Part shown: positions 36,080 to 48,539 of the stretch, piece by piece
Numbering within the stretch: position 1 is the first letter of the stretch
How the letters are laid out: each line of letters starts with the position of its first letter
Assembly (NCBI RefSeq): GCF_000003855.2
Contig: NW_003101682.1
Location: 6,490,779-6,554,778 of the forward strand
Direction: 5' to 3'
Source: Blastomyces gilchristii SLH14081
Lineage: Eukaryota > Ascomycota > Eurotiomycetes > Onygenales > Ajellomycetaceae
DNA: 64,000 nucleotides
Position numbers and translations under genes: made by a program
Notes under the pieces: model-generated
Told to the model about the DNA's origin: nothing
What the model saw: only the letters and a program-made list of their open reading frames with translations
Database searches by the model: none

Positions 36080-37622
36080 TTGATGAGGAGGTATGTTTTT
36101 CCAGCGATGTGATGAGGAATTGAAATTCTCCATTCGAGAGAAATGGCTGTGAAATATCTCAGAGTCAAATCCATGAGTGGGATAATGGGAGTTTGCGCGG
36201 AGCCTCATTCCTTAAACAAAGAGACTAGTGAATACATACCATACCATACCCTCTTTAACAACATTGTTTCCATCGAAGTTCACATATTCCTACGAAGATT
36301 TTCATACTCTCAAGTGAGACATATGTCCCAGCACAAAAATTGGCTTGTTGATGCCGATTTGATTGATTGGATGTGACGATAAGCTGAATGGGCGTAGGAA
36401 AGGAAGTGGACAAGTTGTAGGTATGGTATGGTAGTTATGGTATGGAGGAAGGTTGGGTTGTGCAGCTTAACCAAGGTCTCTCCCCTGCATGCGCTAGAAA
36501 TCTATACGGAGCCTTGGTACCGGAAGCTCAGTCAATTCCGACCCTTTACTGGGTAGGCCCCAATTCGGCCCCAAATGATAGGGGTGTCACCCTTGGCCGC
36601 TCAGCGGAATCTTAGGCATTGTGCCCCTAAACTGCCCCTAAATATTTTGGGGCTGGTAAATTTGTAACAGATATACCATTCCACTTATACCCCGACACCA
36701 CATACTCTCCGTAACTACTATGTAAGTTAGTTAGTCAACCTACTTGTTTACAATTCTTGGGCCAAGAGTTCACCTTCGTAATGTAATAGATCGAAAATAT
36801 TGAGCCTTCAGTCTCTCATACAGGCTGGTACTTTCAAAGACCAATCCTCTTCATACGTTTTCCGAAATTTCGAGAAGGGTAAAGGTAACTATCTAAGGAA
36901 AAACCGAAATGGAACCCATCAAGATCTTCGATGGCGGGTAGACAAAGAGCGGCAAATGTTAAAAAAAAGGCCCAAATATTGAAAGGCCTCCCACACTGGG
37001 AAAATTACCTTCTAATGGTTCCTAAAAAAGGTCCCTATCGACAAACTCCTCCCTGTTCCAGATGATCTTGGTGACTTTAATAATAATAAGCTTGTCTGGT
37101 AACGTTATTATCAACTGTTCATCCAACATGACCGTGAAGATAATCTCGATTTTACACAGTACAGTACACCCATAGCCAAGAGGACAAGAGCAAAATCCAA
37201 GACCGGCTTTTGATTGAAGGAAGAGTATTACTACTACCTACAGCATAATCCGCTGAATTGATCAAAGTCTTTACCTACCTAGGGTAGACAACTATACTCC
37301 GTATATCATTCCCACATGCTATGGCCCATCTAGTTATCCACCGCGTGCAGTAGCGCTGTATAAACCATATTCCTTTTTTTCGAGATAGGGGGCCAAGCAG
37401 CGTGCTCCCCTTTTTTCTTTCCACCTCCTAGAACTAAGTGTTGTCACACCAACGCCATTACAACCCCCAAAACCCATATATTTAATCTTCCAATCAATAA
37501 AGAATGTTACATTCCACTTAAGAACAAAAATGGAATGGAAAAAAAAAAAATAATAATAATAATAATAATAATAATAAAGAAAGGAACGCCCCCAAAACAA
37601 CACCCCTTCACTTCCCCCTCAA
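36080..37622. other. intergenic, no gene recognised
   Basis: The 3' sides of the Zn2Cys6 gene (plus) and the MFS gene (minus) meet here. It contains GGTATGGTATGG-like short repeats (about 36423-36450), a CCCCAAAT/GGGGTG-rich patch near 36545-36660 that may be a decayed small repeat, and an A then (AAT)n microsatellite at 37540-37576. Short open frames here carry no motif. Confidence 0.55.
37540..37576. repeat. poly-A followed by (AAT)n microsatellite
   Basis: About 11 A then roughly nine AAT units, just downstream of the MFS stop codon on its 3' side. Confidence 0.95.
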
Positions 37623-39055
37623 TCAATACCCATAATAATTCACAATCTCCCCCCCAGCCGCCTCCTTCAACCTCCGATTCTCCCTCTTCAACAACGTCCG
37701 CATCCACCACGCACACACAATCGCCCCAATCGCAAACCTCGGCTTATCGTAATTCGGCCACACATATGCGCCGTAGATGTACCCAATCTGGCCCGCAACG
37801 TTGTGCATCGCAAGCACCACCGCCCGCTTCTCGCGTGTCTGCGACAGCGTCGACGACACCCAGCCGATTATCACCGAGTTGACCGAGTAGGCGCCGACGG
37901 GGAAGATGAAGCAGGCGATGTAGCGGCCGGCGGTGTTGAGCGTGGACGAGGCGATGATGAAGCCGACCATGGCCACGCCGAGGCCGCCGGTGATGTGCCA
38001 GGTGCGCTCGTGGTGGCGGCCGGAGCTCCAGCCCATGAAGATGGCGCCGGCGGCGGCGAAGATGAAGGGCGGGCAGGTGAGGAGGAGGGTTTCGGTTTTG
38101 GGGTAGCCGAGGGTTTTGATGACACTTTGTTGTGGTGTTGTTTTTGTTAGCTGAGTTCATTTCAGCTCAGATTTGACTTTCGCTCGTTTTATTTAGGAGG
38201 TTGGGAGTTCCGGGTTGTTAACATACGTTGGGAAAAAGCTGTTGAAGCAGCAGGCTGCCAGGTGGAAATTCTGCATGAGGCAGAAGATCCATGTGCGCTT
38301 GTCCCTGGCCGCTTGTCGCAGGCCTTCCATGACAGGGATCTTCTGTGAGTTGCCCTCGCCCATTGTGTCCTTTTCGACTCGATCGTGCGCGAGTTCACGT
38401 TCGCGTGCGGTGAGCCATCGGGTCGTGCTGGGGGTATCTGGTAAAAAGAAGAAGCCTCCTAGTGCTACTACAGTGGTCGCGCATCCTTCGATAATGAATA
38501 GCCTAGGAGGGGGGAAAGAAAAGGGGGTGGTTATTTTAGCTGAATCGCTTCTAGGGTTGGAGGTATACGATATGCGATAACATACCATCTCCAGCCCGAG
38601 ATGCCTCTTGCGTCATCCAGACCCTTGAATACACCTGCAGCAATTAAACCGGCAAATCCTGTTGCAAGAATCTGTGCGCAATATAAAACGGCGATTCGAG
38701 CGGCAACCTCTGTTACAAACACACAGGCGTTAGAGGAGGTACTAACGGTCTATGAAAAATAGGTAAAAAAACCTGATACAAGGAAAGAAGGAATGTTTAT
38801 GAACCTTTGCGAGTATAAAATATGGCCAGAAGATATGTCGCTCCCGGGTAAAACTAAATACGAACATTAGATCAAGAAAGAACTCGGTGGTTTTGTTTGC
38901 CGAGAATAGGATCTGTACTTACTGGTGCCTCAGTTACCCCAAGCAAGAAACGGCACACCACCATACCAGAGTAGGATTTGACCAAGGCCGTACAAGCTGA
39001 TGAGGAATTAGTCTCTTTTCTAAATTATCTCGAACTTGTAAATATCCGAATATTG

Positions 39056-39097
<42 letters not shown>

Positions 39098-39662
39098 CCC
39101 AAAATAAACTGCTAGTTAAGTTATATGTAAACGAACCTGACACAATTGACCAAACAACCATCCACGAGCTCATATAGATACTCGGTCTGACACGGGTAAT
39201 CAGCATATTGCTGGGGATCTGCATGAGAACGTAGCCGACGAAGAGGATGGAAATGGTGGTGTTGAATTGGTATTCGCCCTCCATGCCCAGTTCCTTCTCG
39301 AGATCGTCTAGGCGTGCCTGGGCAAGCGTGTTGCGGTCGATATAGTTGAGGAAGTACATAAAGACCAGCATTGGCTGCAGATACATAGATAAATATGTTA
39401 GCTGCCACTGGGCTTTCTCATGCAAGTAAGAAAGAATATCTTATTAAGAGAAGAATATGAAAAGAGGAAGATAGACCATGATTCTAAAATCCAGCTTGCG
39501 GACCAGACGGATTTCCTCTGGATCTGTCTTTTCAGCGGCACCGGCATAGTCGCGATTGACAGCCACGCCTTTCTCGGGGAAAGATTCGTTGTGGTCCATT
39601 GTCTCCTTGCTGGTGTCTGCGGAGACAACAGCGTCCTTCTCGTCATATTTGGTGTTGGCCAT
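37623..39662 (-). CDS. MFS transporter, allantoate/nicotinate (Dal5/Tna1) type
   Basis: Seven exons (minus): 39662-39477, 39374-39137, 38996-38923, 38853-38805, 38709-38586, 38502-38227 and 38124-37623, giving 482 aa, typical of the anion:cation symporter (ACS) family. Motifs in order: a cytosolic acidic N-terminus; FMYFLNYIDRNTLAQARL (TM1 and loop); ILFVGYVLMQIPSNMLI; RFLLGVTEAPFYPGATYLL; FFFLPDTPSTTRWLT; EKRAVVLAMHNVAGQIGYIYG; and a cytosolic tail rich in Lys/Arg. About 12 membrane helices are expected. Members import organic anions such as allantoate, nicotinate or related compounds at the plasma membrane; the substrate here is unknown. Intron 2 contains a 41-bp homopolymer. It is divergent from the CoA ligase gene at 41209. 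Confidence 0.9.
39057..39097. repeat. 41-bp poly-T run inside an MFS intron
   Basis: An uninterrupted T run on the plus strand, within the 140-bp second intron of the minus-strand MFS gene (poly-A in the sense direction). Confidence 0.95.
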
Positions 39663-41208
39663 GATTGAGTGGGGAAGATAGATAATTCGCTTATGTTTCG
39701 CTGGCCAGCAGAGGAACAAACATTGGCCTGCCGAGGGATGTACATGTAAATGTACTAAAGGACGCGGATGTCAAACAGGAGGCGAGCTGGGGGTTATTTT
39801 TATTGATTTGCTAAGAGAGACTGCCGGCTCCAGACGGGAATCAAGAAGCAAACAAGAATGCGAGAATAATCTGGGAAGAGGGGGGGAGGGGAGGGGGTTG
39901 CAGCAGCTATATAAAGATTTATATAAGTAAAGGCGACAAACAGAGGCTCCTATAGGACTAAACAGGACATGTGAGTAACTATCCCTGAGTATCTATTCCA
40001 CGAACATGGCAAAACAAGCCACCAGCAGCAGCAGCAAAAGAACAAATCAGGGCAAAAGCGCCGAGTTTTGCCTGGCTCGACCACGCGCAACACGGCCAAC
40101 ACAGCCAATTCAGCCAATTCTGGGGTAAAAGCAGTATGTGCTCCGGACGACAGCAGCTGTTTTCCATGAGCGCATATGCCCTGCCAGCCAAACCATTGTT
40201 TCTGGGGTTTCTGGGGGGGGGTTTGGGGCTAAAATCTAGGCTGCGAAGATCACGGGCTGGCAGGCTGGCTCTTTGTGTCCCGTTGCGTCGCTAAAAAGCG
40301 GCATGCAGGATTTGATATATCGATATTGTTGATCCGCGCGTGTGATTGCTGACTGCAGAGCGGGAGCTGGGGAGAGTTGGGATCGCTCCAAGCCACGGCC
40401 CAGGTCAAGCTCAGCCAGACAGCCATCTAACCCAACCCCCTAACTTAGCGGTGCAGGGTGTATGGATCGGGCTCTTGGCTGTGACTGGCCATGTTGGGTT
40501 GGTAGATCATCCTCCTTTTTTGCAAGTAAGTCTGTTAGCTGTTGTTAGCCCTGGATTGAGCTTCTGTCTCGGAGCGGGTAGTGTGCTGGGCGTGTGTAGG
40601 TAGGTGTAAATAGTTACTCCGATGTACGCTGTAGCTCTCGCGCTCGTTCCCCTTGGTTAAATACCGCTCCGCCGAGCGTCTGATTACTGACAGCCGAGGC
40701 TAAACACTAACTACTACATACACACTTGTCCAAGAGTCAGTCTAGAGATGGATTCTCCACACTTATTATTCTCCTTATTCTTCCTCTTCCTCTTCCTCTT
40801 CTTCTTCTTCTGCTTGTTATTCTTGTTATTCTGCATCCTCTCTGTCTGTGCTGTATGCCGGGTCATGCCTGAATCCAATCTACGCTGCGTAACACCCTCT
40901 CACAACCCCCTCCACCTCCCCCGTTCCCCAGCCTGTGGCGCATACAAAGAAGAAGGGGAATGTGCTTCCGTCTCCAAGTTACCTGTCACTCTGTATCCTC
41001 ATAGCAAGCTTCCCCCCCGTCTATACCGACGTCAAAGCTTCAGAAAGCGCGTCAGCTTGCTGTCAGCTTCGTGCCTACATTTCCGTGAAGAAGCGCGAGT
41101 CGGAGACAGATACCAACAACAGCAATAACAACAACTACTGCTGCTACTACTACAACGATAACTACAACGATAACTACAACGACGACGACGACGACGACGA
41201 CTACGAGA
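39663..41208. promoter_or_regulatory. 1.5-kb divergent intergenic region with pyrimidine tract and trinucleotide repeats
   Basis: It separates the MFS start (39662, minus) from the CoA ligase start (41209, plus). It contains a CT-rich tract (TTCCTCTTCCTC type, about 40771-40815), a common feature of fungal promoters or 5' UTRs, and ACA/CTA/GAC trinucleotide repeats just before the ligase ATG (about 41120-41202). Frames across these repeats are low complexity. No specific operator recognised. Confidence 0.6.
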
Positions 41209-42950
41209 ATGTCCCTGGTCAGTCCCTTCAGGGACCGTCAACACAATTGGGCTCTCGTTACTCTCTGGGCCGCCGCAGCGGTCTCCGTTCCCTACTTCAC
41301 ACTCCAATTCATCCGAAGTCGACGGCAGCAATCCAAGACGGGTGATGATAATATTACTACTGCTGATGCTAATAATAATAACAATGATAAATCGGCTTCA
41401 ATTCCGTCGCTACCTCTCCTGCTGGCTGCGCGGAGCCACGCGCAGAAAGATGCCCGCAAAATCGCGATTGTGGACACTGCCAAGGGTGAAAGCTTCACTT
41501 ACGCCCAACTCCTAGTGGACGTCTCGTCCCTCAAGAAGCAGGTTCTAGAGTCCCTGGAGCTGGTGTTGACGGGGGATTTGGAGGAGCGACGCATTGCGTT
41601 TTTGACACCGGCTGGATACGACTATATCGTCTGCCAATGGGCTGTATGGGCTGCTGGCGGAGTATGCGTGCCATTGTGTAGGAGATATATTCAATTTTGC
41701 TGTTTCGTAATTTTACATTTTTCTTCCTAGAAGATGTACAACTAAACTAACAACTAGTTTTTTTAAAAAAAAAAAACAAAATATATAACAGGTACAACTC
41801 ACCCTACAAAGGAAATCATATACACCATTACAGACTCAGACCCGTCATTGATCATCCTCCATCCCTCGTTTAACTATATGAAAGCCGCAATCCAAGAAAC
41901 GTGCCCCGATATCCCTTTTTTCAACCTTACCCCGTTTGTCGCGAGGAGCACAGAATCTCGAACGTCCTTACCCCCGTTCCACGCCTCCCTCCCCCAATCC
42001 AGACGCGCATTGATGATATACACCTCCGGAACAACCTCAAATCCCAAAGGCTGCGTGACAACCCACAAGAACATAATATTTCAATCAGAATGCCTAGTCA
42101 AAGCATGGAAATACACCCCGACCGACCACCTCATCCATATCCTACCCTTACATCACGTACATGGGATCATAAACGGGCTCACAGCCACCCTCCTCGCCGG
42201 CGCGACGGTGGAAATGCACCCCAAATTCGACCCCGCCGTCGTCTGGCAGCGGTGGTGCGATAAGGGATCGTCGACGATGTTCTTCGCCGTCCCAACCGTA
42301 TACTCGCGCCTCGTGGATTACTTCGATGCGCACATCCGATCCACGGAGCTGGAGCTGGATGCGCGTCAGGGCGCGCAGGCGCTGCGACTCGCCGTCAGCG
42401 GCTCCGCGGCCCTGCCCACGCCCATCAAGACGAAGTTTGCGGAGATCACGGGCCAGGTGCTACTGGAGCGGTATGGCATGACGGAGATCGGGATGGGGAT
42501 TAGCTGTGGGTTAGATGTTGAGACGAGGATTGATGGTAGTGTCGGGTGGCCGTTATCGGGTGTGCAGGTTCGGCTTACCGATAGGGAAACTGGGGAGGTA
42601 GTTGGTGCGGCGACGGGGGCGGAGGAGGAAGAAGCGGGAATGATTGAGGTGAAGGGCGATAACGTGTTTTTGGAATACTGGCGACGGCCGGAAGCCACCG
42701 CGAAGGAATTTACGGCCGACGGGTGGTTCAAGACCGGCGATGTTGCGAAACGGGATTCGAACGGGGCGTATTACATCCAGGGGCGGGCGTCGGTTGATCT
42801 GATCAAGTCTGGTGGGTACAAGATTTCTGCGCTGGAGGTGGAGCGGAAGATGTTGGCGTTGGAGGAGATTCAGGAGGTTGTGGTTGTGGGGCTTGCGGAC
42901 GAGGAATGGGGGCAGAGGGTTGCGGCTGTTGTTAAGCAGCGGGAGGGGGT

Positions 42951-42985
<35 letters not shown>

Positions 42986-43210
42986 GCCCACGGCCCCTGT
43001 GGATTTGATTCTAATCTAACCCGCTTTCATTTTCATATCATACAGACTCCAACGCTTGAACTAAACCCGCTGCGTACTCGACTGAAAGAAGAGATGGCCC
43101 CGTACAAGATACCGACTGTGCTGAAACTTGTGGATAGTATCGAGCGGAACGCGATGGGGAAGGTGAACAAGAAGGATATCATCAAGACCTACTGGCCGGA
43201 TAAAGCATGA
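41209..43210 (+). CDS. AMP-binding acyl-/malonyl-CoA synthetase (ACSF3-like)
   Basis: Exons 41209-41677, 41792-42948 and 43046-43210 join to 596 aa. A hydrophobic segment near residues 14-36 (ALVTLWAAAAVSVPYFTLQF) followed by RSRRQ could be a membrane anchor or targeting signal. ANL-family motifs: MIYTSGTTSNPKGCV (phosphate-binding loop), HILPLHHVHGI, LLERYGMTEIGMG, GWFKTGDVAK, and the C-terminal PYKIPTVLKLVDSIERNAMGKVNKKD with the catalytic Lys. The order and the end resemble malonyl-CoA synthetase ACSF3 and related medium-chain or dicarboxylate ligases, which activate a carboxylate with ATP and CoA. Substrate is not provable here. Intron 2 begins with a 30-bp poly-T run. Confidence 0.9.
42954..42983. 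repeat. 30-bp poly-T run in a CoA ligase intron
   Basis: It follows the GTAGG donor at 42949 directly and lies in the sense direction as a polypyrimidine run. Confidence 0.95.
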
Positions 43211-43770
43211 GGTAGGTGGTTGGGATAGATTTTTTGGTTTTGGCTTTGTTACCGTTTCTGATTTTTATTTTTATTTTTTATTTTTATATATTTTTGCCTC
43301 ATTTTTATTCTTTCCTACTCTTCCATTGTTTTTCGATATTATTTCCTCTTCACTTATTACCATTGATAGAATTGTTGTAGAGCTTGGTTCATCTCGTGAT
43401 TTTGTTAACATTACCGTACTTGTACCTCGTTCTTCTACTTTTCTGTATGTACAGTAGTTACATGTTACATGTACATTACATACCTAGCACAGCACTGAAT
43501 ACACTCTTCCACAGCTTTATTTGGAAACTGTATAGTTATACATAAATCCTATATAATCAGGATCTGAAGTGAACCCAAATCTGCCCAACAATAACAATAA
43601 CAACGTCACCATCTCATCCCCGTCCTCCGCAAGCCGTTCCCCCCCGTCCGCGTTCGGCCTTGGCTTGGCTCTCCCGATCAGCCGAACGTTGTCCCTTGGC
43701 GTGTTTGCCTCGTTTGGATATAATTACTTATCTAATAATAAACTGGTTGCGGTCACGTTAAGTTAATTAT
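43211..43770. other. 3' flank of the CoA ligase up to the Copia LTR
   Basis: T-rich 3' region, then a short frame at about 43569-43766 with no ATG at its start and no motif. The last five bases (43766-43770, ATTAT) are the target-site duplication of the Copia element. Confidence 0.6.
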
Positions 43771-43882
43771 TGTAGGATAGTTGAAGGTTGTGTATTGATA
43801 GATCTATCTACAAGAACATAATATAGTGGTGGGTCACGTGATCTAGTGGGATCGCTAACCGCAACAGCCGTAAGGGCCAACA
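43771..43882 (-). repeat. Copia 3' LTR (112 bp)
   Basis: Begins TGTAGGATAG and ends GGGCCAACA on the plus strand. It retains CpG sites lost from the adjacent interior. Confidence 0.93.
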
Positions 43883-43989
43883 CCCCCCCTTGAGATAACA
43901 AGAATCACATACAAAAACACTCAAACCACCAAGATAGTCTGTCAAAACCAAATACAAATGTAAAATTAAACATTCCCAACTTTTATGCC

Positions 43990-46900
43990 TGTAAGACCTA
44001 GCAAAATCATGAATCATGCAAATGTCACAGTGTCTAGAGATTTAGTGAGTTCATCTGCTGTCATCTGAGCAGTGAGAATGTATTCTAAATCAATGATTCT
44101 CTGATTCAACTGTCAACATGAAAAATGAAAACATGTGTCAATATGCTTGCTTCAGACTGTAATAGCTGCCATCTTTGTGAGATCTATGACATTCTTATTA
44201 TCAGTGAGAATCTGTATTGAAGATGTAGTGATGAAGCCAAGCTTAATCATGAGATTCTGAATTCATGTTGCTTCACAGACTGCCTTACTAAGAGTCATAT
44301 ATTCAGTCTCATTGAAACTCAGAGATATATAAGATTGCTTCACTGAACATCATGAAATCAGGCTGTCTACAAGCTTAAAAATGTAGCTGAATGTTGATTT
44401 TCTATTATTATTCAATGAGCTGACTCAATTGAAATCTGAGTAGCTGAAGAGTAGATAGAAATCATCAGAGAAATCAGAGATAATGGAAAGATCAGTAGAA
44501 ATGAACCTCTCATACAGGTCATGTTTGTAGAAAATACTCAGATTCATGATTTCTTTCAAATAATGTATAACATGTAATAAAGTCTTTCAACATTGAGATG
44601 TTGAATCAACATTTCATTGAGTGAGTAGTAAGATAGTGTAAGTGATATCAGAACATGTTTTAACTGCAAGATATTGCAAACAACTCACATTATATTAATA
44701 TTATTGAATTGTGAAATCAGTCTCTTTCTCAGATATAGAGAAATCATCAATACAGAATTCATTCTTCATTGATATTCTGATAACAGCTGTATTATCAAGA
44801 TAGAAATCTTTAACAAGATATTTAATATATTAATGATATATTAAATCAATTCTCTTATCTGAATAATTGATCTTCATACTCAAATACTTGATTGACTGAT
44901 GTAGATTCTTGACTTTCAATTTCTCACTGAGTATACTCACTAGTTAATTAGCATTCTCAGAAACTTCAGATATGATGTTAAGATCATCAATGTAGATTAT
45001 CATATAGAGGTGATATCTGAATATATGATATCAGAGTGCTGAATTATAGATACTGACTGTAAATTCAAGATTACTCAATAGAGCTGTTAAGTAATCATAT
45101 CAGATCTTTATTACAGAGTTCAGACTGTATAGACTACTCTCAATTATGCAGACAAGTATTTTCAGTGAACCTGTCTTAAATTCAGTGAATTATCTTATAT
45201 AGATCTTCTTAGTGAGGCACTTATACAGATATATCATTACTATATTCACTTAACAGAGTATTCAATCATATAGTACTGCTATTGTAAAAAGAATATGATT
45301 GACAGTATCAGTGATGACAGAAGCATAGATCTCTTCTCTAGAATTCTTCTTAAGTTAGTTATCACAAATCACTCAACACAATTTTCTAAGAATATTATCA
45401 GAATCAGCATTCAAGTTCACAGGTCTATCTTTCTTAAGAAACACTCAACAGTCTGAAGTAATCAGTTCATTTCTTAGAATATCAGATCTAGAGATCAAAC
45501 TTCATGTATTGCATCTCTTCAGATTAGTAATCTTGCATTGTATGAACTTCTTTCAATAATCTTCTATCTTCTCTGACTGAGATATGACATTCTTATAGAA
45601 CTTCAGAAGGTTATCTGTAATAAGGCTTGAAGTATAAGTAGTCAGTGATTTCGCGGGCTGTAATCATGTAGAATTCAGATCATCAATGTCAGAAACATCT
45701 TCATCATTAATCAGATGAATATCAGGCTTCAGTTCAACAATATGATTAATGAGTTTCACAGATGTAACAACTGGTTTTTCAGTGATTAGAAATCTCACAT
45801 CACTACTGGCAATAATCTTATCAGATTTGAAATGTCATAGACAATATATCAATGTGTCACTGAATTCAATGATATGATAGAAATCAGCATGTGAAGAAAG
45901 CTTATTCACAGGCCACTGAGATTCATGTAAGTGAATAAAAACCTCTACACTTAATCAGTGAAAATGCCTCACATTCAGTGAGATATTCATAAGTGCACAT
46001 TAAGAAATCTTATATGAACTTGAAATCACAGAAGTCTCTGCAGTAGAGGATCAAAATTTTGAGTTGTAAAGAACTATAGATGTGAGAGTATTATTAATTA
46101 TTGTAATCACTGTCTCTAAAACATCTGTTCAGAACTTCTTAGAAAGATTATCTTTTAAAAGAGCAGCTCTAACTTATCTTATGATAGTGTAGATTTCATG
46201 TTCAAAAACATCATTTTAATGTGATAAATGTGATGCTGTTGATTCTCATTTAATATTATATGAATTTATAACTGTGTGCATACATATGAATTGAAAAACA
46301 TTATTAATATCAGTCTGTAGAAAAGCAGGAGCTGTATATCTGAGATTATTTATAAATCTGAGTCACAACTCAAAGTATTGAACAGTCTCATTCTTAGACT
46401 TTAAAAAATATATTCAATGATAGTGGGTTGCATCACAGATGATAAGCATTCAGTATTTAATTTTCTAGCAGAACTCTAAGAAGTGATCAGAGAGGTCTTT
46501 CAATGTATATTCATCACCTGCAAGGTTAATATGAACCTTCTCAATGAGTCAAATAGATCTAGGCATCAGTGTTTTCAAATAATCTTGTATCATACCTGCC
46601 TTGACACATTCTTCACAAAAGAACTTAGTCTTAGAATCTTTAATAGTGACTTCAGTATGAGAATTCTTGACCATAGCAATTATAGCACCAGTGTGAATGT
46701 GACTGAGGTCACAGTGCCAGTTCAAAAGAGTCTTTGATATTCTTGTATTCTGTGTTTTCGCGTCTGCAGAATCGATGTTATTAACAGTAGTGACAGCAGT
46801 CACAGAAAGATCAACTTTTCAGTCAAAATTATACTCATGAGACATCATTGAAATATACTTGACTGCTCTATTCAGATGATTGAGATTCTCATTGAACTCT

Positions 46901-48200
46901 CACTTGTTGACCTTATATATGTTGTTCTGAGTGGTTCAAACTGCATGAAAAATAACACTGTTCAGAGCTCTGCAAATGAAAAATGAGAGAATAGTGAAAG
47001 ACAATGTAAATCAGAATCCCTGATCTTCAAGCTTTGCAAATGAGAGCAGATTAACTGTAATATTAGAAATATAGTGAACATTCTGCAAGTTAACATCATC
47101 ACTCTCAATCTTCAAGATGACAGTCTCAATCTTCTTGACAAACTCAGTTCTCTCAGTGACAGAATCAACAGAGATGTTATCATTAAAAGGTTTGATATTT
47201 GAAAAAGAATGAAGCTTATCTGTCATATTCAGGCTTGCACATGTGTTCAAATATCAAGATCTAGAGAATGGTTTTCCAGTGACTGTGAAAAAGAAATAGA
47301 ACTCAATCTTTGTAATTGCTGCATTTGCTGCTGATTGAGAACTTATCAAGTCATTCTTCTTCTCTTTCTTCTTATCATTCTTCTTATCATCCTTCTTTTT
47401 CTTTTTATCAGAGTGTAAGATGAAACACCTGTCAACAGTATGTTCATATCTTCTGCAGTGAATGCACTTTCATACAGGTGTGCTTTTATTCTCATCTTTG
47501 TTCTTATCTTTGTTCTTGTTCTTTTTCACAGTCACAGAATCAGCCTGAGACTGCTTTTTCCACTCAGTGATAATCTTCTTAAATGTATGATTGATCAGTT
47601 GCTTTATCAAATCATTGATATCAATGTTGACAATGAGTCTCTGATCAGTGAAGAAAAACTCATTCAAATATGTCTTGACAAATGATCTTTGATAATCTTG
47701 TAGATTGTTGAGGAAAAGATTATAATATACATTCTCAGTGCTCTGACAGAGCTTCTTGTGACAGATAATAATATAGTGAAAATATCTCTGAAAAATAAGA
47801 TAATTATTCTTCTTAACTTATAATTTTATCAATTTCTTGAAGATATTAACTTATTCTTCTATCAGTGATATTACATATTCAATGTTAATCTTGTCTTACA
47901 GAGCTGCAGTATTATCAGCTTTCAAGATTTCAATAGTAATTTAAATGTTTTCAACAAGACTTGATAGCATACATCTATATAGAGACTTGAAACAGATTCT
48001 TCACTTCTCAGAGTTGATATAATATGTAAAAGAGAATTCTCATTAAGTTCTTAATAGAATGTCAGTTTCATTAATAACTTCTGCATCAGTCAATATATTA
48101 ATATATCAGACTTCATAATTAGAGTCATTAAATGTAATCACTGATTTAATATCTAGTGTATATTTGACTTTCTTCTGATATTTCTGTAACTCATTTCTTA
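43990..48200 (-). pseudogene. Copia gag-pol, decayed (main part)
   Basis: Minus-strand order from right to left: gag with the zinc knuckle CIHCRRYEHTVDRC (CX2CX4HX4C, about 47480-47425); aspartic protease YLDTCAS (TGA read as Trp, about 47235); GAG-pre-integrase LLNWHCDLSHIHTGAI (about 46730) with CEECVKAGM; integrase core (about 46500-45650, poorly readable); reverse transcriptase with YIDD preserved at 44983-44994; RNase H with NETEYMTLSKA (about 44310); C-terminus QMTADELTKSL (about 44060). The order GAG-PR-IN-RT-RH defines Copia (Pseudoviridae). Many Trp codons are now TGA. Confidence 0.85.
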
Positions 48201-48211
48201 TAGTGTCTCTT

Positions 48212-48216
48212 TATAC
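48212..48216. repeat. target-site duplication TATAC of the Gypsy element (left)
   Basis: Matches TATAC at 55465-55469 after the right LTR. It is a perfect 5-bp duplication, as expected for Gypsy integration. Confidence 0.9.
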
Positions 48217-48474
48217 TGTAAGAAATTCCGCTCCTCGCGGATTCTTTACTTCTATTCCTATCTCTCGCGTAATTAATAGGGCTAGCGGCCCTTGACTACA
48301 CACAACTATATAGACTGGAGTTCATGAATACTATTCACAACTCAGCTTAAATGCTATTATACATTTGACTTCTACATTTTATCTTTCTACTGTGAATACT
48401 TCTAGTAGTTAACAGTACATATCATGTCAAGCTGCAAACACTCAAATAATCATCTGTGAGTACTTATTCTTACA
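48217..48474 (+). repeat. Gypsy 5' LTR (258 bp)
   Basis: The outer (left) part keeps CpG sites (CCGCTCCTCGCGG), while the inner (right) part is mutated. Compared with the 3' LTR there are 29 differences, all transitions. Confidence 0.94.
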
Positions 48475-48539
48475 TTTCAAGCTCAGTCAGTCAGCAACTG
48501 CCTGTTATGACTGAAAGAACTAGAAACTTATATGCTTCA

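Noticed and set aside
37744..38160. Long antisense and other-frame ORFs over the last MFS exon (Ala/Pro/His-rich).
   Set aside because: High local GC keeps all frames open. Only the 38124-37623 minus frame carries MFS motifs.
40748..41345. Two plus-strand frames upstream of the CoA ligase as an additional gene or N-terminal extension.
   Set aside because: They run over CT and trinucleotide repeats, lack motifs, and are not in the ligase frame. They are better seen as promoter/5' UTR.
43569..43766. Small open frame between the CoA ligase and the Copia LTR.
   Set aside because: No ATG at the start, low-complexity Asn/Ser composition and no splice support.
17100..43770. Secondary-metabolite cluster or giant Starship-type mobile element.
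   Set aside because: No PKS, NRPS, terpene synthase or DUF3435 tyrosine recombinase was seen. Two regulators, two transporters and one CoA ligase are not sufficient evidence.
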